Origin: Rubrivivax sp.
GTDB taxonomy: Bacteria; Pseudomonadota; Gammaproteobacteria; Burkholderiales; Burkholderiaceae_C
Length of the DNA stretch: 64,000 bases
Reading direction: 5' to 3'
Assembly (NCBI GenBank): GCA_020248945.1
Contig: JADCGQ010000003.1
Location: forward strand, 1-64,000
Shown: positions 59,974 through 64,000 of the stretch, piece after piece
How positions within the stretch are numbered: position 1 is the stretch's first letter
How the letters are laid out: each line of letters begins with the position of its first letter
Made by a program: the position numbers and the translations under genes
Notes under the pieces: model-generated
What the model saw: the letters and a program-made list of their open reading frames with translations, nothing else
What the model was told of the DNA's origin: nothing
Databases searched by the model: none

Positions 59974-60405
59974 TCAGACGGGCGTGTCGTGGGTGGCGCC
60001 GGCAAAGCCGCGTTCGGCCGCCAACCACCCCAGCACGGGGATGGTGCCGGGCAGCACCGGCCGCACACTCACCGGCAGTTGTTGCCAGGCCATGGCCTGG
60101 CCTTCCCGCATCTCGAACTCGCCAGCCCAGGCGACGACCTTGCAGAAGTGCAGCCGCACGAGGGCATGCGGGTAGTCGAACATCTGCACCTGCCAACGCT
60201 CGGCACCGGCGATGGTGATGCCGAGCTCTTCGTGCAGTTCGCGGGCCAGGGCCTGCTCGACCGTCTCGCCCGCTTCGACCTTGCCGCCCGGAAACTCCCA
60301 GTGGCCGGCGTACACCTTGCCCGCGGGCCGGCTGGTGACGAGGAAGGCGCCGTCGGGGCGGATCAGCACCCCCACGGCCACATCCTGGGGCGTGCGCTCA
60401 GCCAT
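59974..60405 (-). CDS. MutT-like Nudix hydrolase
   Basis: 143 residues from ATG 60405. A complete Nudix box GGKVEAGETVEQALARELHEELG with the RE-x2-EE core at about residues 38-60. FEFPGG-like WEFPGGK precedes it. Similar to 8-oxo-dGTP diphosphatases, which remove oxidised nucleotides, but the substrate is not proved. It overlaps the DUF815 ATPase gene by 8 bases, a pairing common in Burkholderiales. Confidence 0.88.
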   Translation of the reverse strand: MAERTPQDVAVGVLIRPDGAFLVTSRPAGKVYAGHWEFPGGKVEAGETVEQALARELHEELGITIAGAERWQVQMFDYPHALVRLHFCKVVAWAGEFEMREGQAMAWQQLPVSVRPVLPGTIPVLGWLAAERGFAGATHDTPV

Positions 60406-61282
60406 GCCGTGCCGCGTAGTCGCGTGCGAACTGCTGTGCCACGCGCCCGCTGCGGCTGCCCCGCTCCAGCGCCCACACCAGGCTTTCGGCACGCGCCGCG
60501 GCCACGGCTGTTTCGGGCAGCCCGAAGGCGCGCAGCCACTGCGCCACGATGACCAGGTACTCCGGCTGGCTGAACGGGTAGAAGCTGATCCACAGGCCGA
60601 AGCGCTCGGACAGCGAGATCTTCTCTTCCACCACCTCGCCCGGGTGCACCTCGCCGTCCTCGGTGTGCTGGTAGCTGAGGTTCTCCTTCATGTACTCGGG
60701 CAGCAGGTGGCGGCGGTTGCTGGTGGCGTAGATGAGCAGGTTGTCGCCGGCTTCGGCCACGCTGCCGTCGAGCACGCTCTTCAGCGCCTTGTAGCCGGGC
60801 TCGCCTTCGTCGAAGCTGAGGTCGTCGCAGAACACGACGAAGCGCTCGGGCCGGCCGGCCACCAGGGCGATGAGGTCGGGCAGGTCCACCAGGTCGGCCT
60901 TGTCGATCTCCACCAGGCGCAGGCCGCGCGGCGCGTACTCGTTGAGGCAGGCCTTGATCAGGCTGCTCTTGCCGGTGCCACGCGCGCCGGTGAGCAGCAC
61001 GTTGTTGGCCATGCGGCCAGCCACGAACTGCTCGGTGTTGCGCACCAGGCGCTCTTTCTGCGGCTCGATTTCCTTCAGGTCGGCCAGGCGGATGCGCGCC
61101 ACCTGGCGCACGGGTTCGAGCACACCCGCCTGGCCCCGGCGGACATAGCGCCAGGCGATGGCAGCACCCCAGTCGGGCGGCGTGGCGGGATGCGGCAGCA
61201 CCTGTTCCAGGCGCGCCAGCAGCGACTCGGCGCGGGTGAGCAGGGCCTCGACGGCAGAAGGCAGGGGAGCAGAGGCACTCAT
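60398..61282 (-). CDS. DUF815-family AAA-like ATPase
   Basis: 294 residues from ATG 61282. Walker A LLTGARGTGKSSLIKA at about 95-110, Walker B VVFCDDLSFD, and LIYATSNRRHLLP, all features of DUF815 (P-loop) proteins. PGYKALKSVLDGS and SERFGLWISFYPFSQPEYL are also conserved. Function not established. Coupled to the MutT gene by an 8-base overlap, and 11 bases after the pdeM-like gene. Confidence 0.88.
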   Translation of the reverse strand: MSASAPLPSAVEALLTRAESLLARLEQVLPHPATPPDWGAAIAWRYVRRGQAGVLEPVRQVARIRLADLKEIEPQKERLVRNTEQFVAGRMANNVLLTGARGTGKSSLIKACLNEYAPRGLRLVEIDKADLVDLPDLIALVAGRPERFVVFCDDLSFDEGEPGYKALKSVLDGSVAEAGDNLLIYATSNRRHLLPEYMKENLSYQHTEDGEVHPGEVVEEKISLSERFGLWISFYPFSQPEYLVIVAQWLRAFGLPETAVAAARAESLVWALERGSRSGRVAQQFARDYAARHG

Positions 61283-61293
61283 GGCGCAGAAGT

Positions 61294-61974
61294 CTACGGG
61301 GGCGGCAGGGCCACCACGGCATCGTCGGTGCAGGCGAAGACGCGGTCTTGCGGGCCGCGGGGCAGCACGTGCATGCCGGTGAACTCGCCGAAGGCCGGCA
61401 GCACGCCGACCGCGGGGCCGAAATGGAAGCAGGGCAGGCGCAGGCGCTGGTGCGCGCGTCCGCCCAGCACCACGGCCGGGTGGATGTGGCCGGCCAGCAC
61501 ATAAGGCCGCGCCGCCCCGGCCGGCACGTCGGGGTGATGCGCCAGCGCCAGCCCGGGCAGGCCGGGCGCCGTCCAGGGCTCGTCGACGCAGGCCACGCGC
61601 CAGTCGGCGGGCGGGTCGCCGGCGTGGCCGTCGTGGTTGCCGCGCACCAGCGTGAGCGCCAGTGCCGGATGGCGCTCGCGCCAGCGGGCCACCGTGGCCA
61701 GCGTCTCGGCGCTGCGCCCGCGCGCGGCGTGCAGCAGGTCGCCGAGGAACACGATGCCCTGCACGCCGGCGCAACGCGCCAGCGCTGCATCCAGCCGCGC
61801 CAGCGTGCCGGCCGTCGTGGCCTCGGGCACCGGCACGCCGAGGCGGCGAAAGCTCTGCGCCTTGCCGATGTGGGCGTCGGCCACCAGCAGCAGCGCCGCC
61901 TCGGGCAGCCACAGCGCGCGCTCGGGCAGCGGCACCAGCCGGGCGCCGCCGACGTGGTGCTCGGGCGGGCTCAC
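61294..61974 (-). CDS. pdeM: metallophosphoesterase, PdeM-like DNA repair nuclease
   Basis: 226 residues from GTG 61974, overlapping the slmA stop (GTGA). Metallophosphatase ligands are in LLVADAHIGKAQ (D-x-H), IVFLGDLLHA (G-D), VRGNHDGH (G-N-H-D) and VLAGHIHP (G-H-x-H). LPERALWLPEAALLLVADAHIGKAQSFRRLGVPVPEATTAGTL-type features fit the ligase-associated PdeM family. The usual partners (Lhr-like helicase, DNA ligase, exonuclease) are not in this window, so the role is inferred. Confidence 0.82.
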   Translation of the reverse strand: MSPPEHHVGGARLVPLPERALWLPEAALLLVADAHIGKAQSFRRLGVPVPEATTAGTLARLDAALARCAGVQGIVFLGDLLHAARGRSAETLATVARWRERHPALALTLVRGNHDGHAGDPPADWRVACVDEPWTAPGLPGLALAHHPDVPAGAARPYVLAGHIHPAVVLGGRAHQRLRLPCFHFGPAVGVLPAFGEFTGMHVLPRGPQDRVFACTDDAVVALPPP

Positions 61975-62627
61975 TGCACCAGGCGCGCCAGGGCCGGGTC
62001 GAGATGCTCCGTCGGCAGCCGCTTGAAGCCGCTGCGTGCATAACGCTGCAAGCGGCCGATGACGAGCGCGGTGATGGCCGAGGCCAGCGCCTGCGCGTCC
62101 ACCGTGGGCGTGGTCGAGCCCTGGGCCTCGGCCACGGCGCGCAGGCTCTGGCGCAGCTGGCTCTCGACACGCTCGAAGAACTGGTTCATGCGGGCATTGA
62201 GCCGTTCGTGCTCGAACACCAGCGCGTCGCCGACCATCACGCGCACCATGCCGGGGTTCTTTTCGCCGAACTGCAGCAGCACGGCCGCAATGCGCCGCAC
62301 CTGCTGTGCAGGCTGCGTCTCGCGCTCGGTGATCTGGTTGACGAGCGTGAACACGCTGCTTTCGATGAACTCGATCAGCCCTTCGAACATCTGCGCCTTG
62401 CTGGCGAAGTGGCGGTACAGCGCCGCCTCGGAGACATCGAGCTTCGCGGCCAGCGCCGCGGTAGTGATGCGTTCGGCGCCGGGCTGCTCGAGCATCTCGG
62501 CCAGCGTCTGCAGGATCTGCACGCGGCGCTCGCCGGGCTTGGGGCGCTTGCGTCCGGGTGCGGCCAGTGGCGCCTCGGCCTCGTCTGCGGCGGGTTCCGG
62601 TGGCAGGGCTTCGGGCAAGGCTGACAT
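61971..62627 (-). CDS. slmA: nucleoid occlusion factor SlmA-like TetR regulator
   Basis: 218 residues from ATG 62627. N-terminal Pro/Ala/Glu-rich stretch of about 40 residues, then a TetR helix-turn-helix: RITTAALAAKLDVSEAALYRHFASKAQMFEGLIEFIESSVF, the SlmA signature. The rest is the dimerisation and FtsZ-binding domain. SlmA binds DNA over the nucleoid and blocks FtsZ polymerisation there. First gene of the leftward run; divergent from the sensor kinase. Confidence 0.87.
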   Translation of the reverse strand: MSALPEALPPEPAADEAEAPLAAPGRKRPKPGERRVQILQTLAEMLEQPGAERITTAALAAKLDVSEAALYRHFASKAQMFEGLIEFIESSVFTLVNQITERETQPAQQVRRIAAVLLQFGEKNPGMVRVMVGDALVFEHERLNARMNQFFERVESQLRQSLRAVAEAQGSTTPTVDAQALASAITALVIGRLQRYARSGFKRLPTEHLDPALARLVQ

Positions 62628-62749
62628 CGGTGGCAGGGCGGTGGCGGGCAGGCGGCGTTCGGGGCGCGGCGATTCTGGCACGCAGGCCCGGCGCCGCTTC
62701 TTGCAGGTAAACACCAACCCACTTCGACGCCGCCACAATCCGCCGCCTG

Positions 62750-64000
62750 ATGGCCGAGGCCGCTTTCCCGTCGCTCACCCCGTCGCTCCTGCTCGCCGTC
62801 GCGCTGGCCGCGGGCGGCCTCGTGCTGCTGCTGGCGCGCCTGTGGCAGCGGCGCCAGCGCTGGGCCCTGGCGCGCGAGCGCGCGCTGGCCGAACGCTTCC
62901 GCAGCGAGCGCGACGACGCGCTGCGGGCCCAGGCCCAGGCCAGCCAGGCGCAGGCGGCCGCCGAGCGCAGTGCCGCGGCGCAGGCGCGCTGGCTGGCCAC
63001 CGCCAGCCACGACCTGCGCCAGCCGGCCCACGCGCTGGGCCTGTACCTGGGCGCGCTGCAGGCGCTGCCGGTGGCGCGCAGCGATGCCGAGCTGGCCGAG
63101 ATCGCCGAGCGCATGCGCGGCTCGCTGGCGGCGCTGGAGGCGCTGCTGGCCGGCGCGCTGGACGTCTCGCGCATCGACGCTGGCGCCGTGGTGCCGCAGT
63201 GGGACACGGTGGCGCTGGCGCCTCTTCTGCGCCGCCTGGCCGACGAAGGTGCGTTGCCGGCCGAAGCCCGCGGGCTGCGCCTGGCGCTGCACATGGCGCC
63301 CAACCCGGACGGCGGCGATGCCCTCACCGTGACCGATCCGCAACTGCTCGAGCGCCTGCTGCGCAACCTGCTGGCCAACGCCGTCAAGTACACCCGCGAC
63401 GGCGGCGTGCTGCTGGCCTGCCGGCTGCGGCGTTCGGAGAGCGGGCAGCGCCTGTGGCGCATCGAGGTTTGGGACAGCGGCGTCGGCATCGCCGAGGCCG
63501 ACCAGGAGCGGGTGTTCGAGGAATTCGAGCAGCTCGGCCCGTCCTCCGCATCGACTCCGGGCCAGGGCCTCGGCCTGGCCATCGTGCGGCGCCTGGCCAC
63601 GCTCTTGCAGCTGCGCGTGGTGCTGCGCTCGCGGCCCGGGCGCGGCAGCGTGTTCTTCGTCGAGGGCCTGGTGCCGGCGGGCCATGCGCCGCGGGCCGTG
63701 GTGGCCCAGCGCTTGGCCGAACGCAGCCTGCAGAGCCTGCGCGTGGCCGTGCTCGACGACGATGCCGCCGTGCGCGATGCCACGCTGCGCCTGCTGGCGC
63801 GCTGGGGCGTGCAGGCGCAGGACGCGCTGCTCCCTCCTGTGACGCCCGCGCCGCCCGATGCGCTGGTGGCCGACCTGCGCCTGCGGGGCGCCCACGCGGC
63901 GGGCGACGACGGCCCGGCCACCGTGGCGCGCCTGCAGCAGGCCTGGGGCGGGCCGCGGCCGGTGCTGTGGGTGAGCGCCGAGCCGCTGTCGAGCGCCTTG
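62750..64000 (+). CDS. hybrid sensor histidine kinase, partial (3' end outside window)
   Basis: 417 codons remain open to the window end. The N-terminus has one membrane helix (LLLAVALAAGGLVLLLARLW), then a coiled coil, then the H-box TASHDLRQPAHALGLYLGAL (His in ASHDLRQP). The ATPase domain has the N-box LLRNLLANAVKYTRDG, G1 WDSGVGIAEADQERVFEEF and G2 GQGLGLAIVRRLATL. A receiver domain starts at about residue 325 (VAVLDDDAAVRDATLRLL) and runs off the end. There is no periplasmic sensor domain, so the signal may be intracellular or membrane-borne. The start lies 122 bases from slmA, divergent. Confidence 0.88.
   Translation, partial: MAEAAFPSLTPSLLLAVALAAGGLVLLLARLWQRRQRWALARERALAERFRSERDDALRAQAQASQAQAAAERSAAAQARWLATASHDLRQPAHALGLYLGALQALPVARSDAELAEIAERMRGSLAALEALLAGALDVSRIDAGAVVPQWDTVALAPLLRRLADEGALPAEARGLRLALHMAPNPDGGDALTVTDPQLLERLLRNLLANAVKYTRDGGVLLACRLRRSESGQRLWRIEVWDSGVGIAEADQERVFEEFEQLGPSSASTPGQGLGLAIVRRLATLLQLRVVLRSRPGRGSVFFVEGLVPAGHAPRAVVAQRLAERSLQSLRVAVLDDDAAVRDATLRLLARWGVQAQDALLPPVTPAPPDALVADLRLRGAHAAGDDGPATVARLQQAWGGPRPVLWVSAEPLSSAL

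Overview
The window comes from a very GC-rich genome. The strong G/C bias at third codon positions, the frequent GTG starts and ATGA/GTGA overlaps, and the run of backbone blocks (pilMNOPQ-aroK-aroB-dgt-gltB-gltD-mlaFEDACB; ponA-cyaY-lptM-lysA; hisI-hisE-hinT-tatABC; gspC/gspG-F) point to a betaproteobacterium of the order Burkholderiales. The PEP-CTERM protein and the Gram-negative porins fit the Rubrivivax/Ideonella/Methylibium group, but the genus is an inference. No rRNA, tRNA or CRISPR was seen.

Layout. 1-135 is the 3' end of an IS110-type transposase, followed by 422 noncoding bases that end in a HexR-type operator and zwf. zwf, a secreted beta-helix protein and hexR form a tight plus-strand cluster (558-4087). 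On the minus strand lies a complete Mla lipid transport operon with mlaA inside it (mlaF-E-D-A-C-B, 8024 down to 3991). A TPR-sulfotransferase and a PEP-CTERM protein (8136-10471) sit convergently across a strong stem-loop. Then come gltB/gltD, a degenerate RAYT transposase-like gene, dgt, aroB, aroK, an Ig-like lipoprotein of different base composition, and pilMNOPQ (10617-27666). Divergent from pilM is ponA. A large imperfect inverted repeat separates it from cyaY, followed by lptM-lysA.

32561-40889 is mostly transport: a MaoC-like hydratase, a dipeptide-type ABC importer (two ATPases and two permeases but no binding protein), a porin, a DUF3047 lipoprotein and a second porin. coq7, an OsmC protein, ilvA and a CobT-like gene follow (41112-45330). 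A candidate small RNA or attenuator with a textbook terminator lies directly before ilvA. 45382-56668 is a type II secretion cluster: gspC reads leftward, and gspG-H-I-J-K-L-M-N-D-E-F reads rightward. From 62627 back to 56770 is a long minus-strand run: slmA, pdeM-like, a DUF815 ATPase, a MutT/Nudix protein, hisI, hisE, a DUF4870-like protein, hinT, tatA, tatB, tatC. The window ends inside a hybrid sensor kinase.

The genes that look inserted into an otherwise conserved backbone are the most interesting: the beta-helix gene between zwf and hexR, the sulfotransferase/PEP-CTERM pair between gltD and mlaF, the RAYT relic between gltB and dgt, and the Ig-like lipoprotein between aroK and pilQ. The synteny comparison rests on remembered gene order and was not computed. 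No clearly new multi-gene defence or mobile system is evident.
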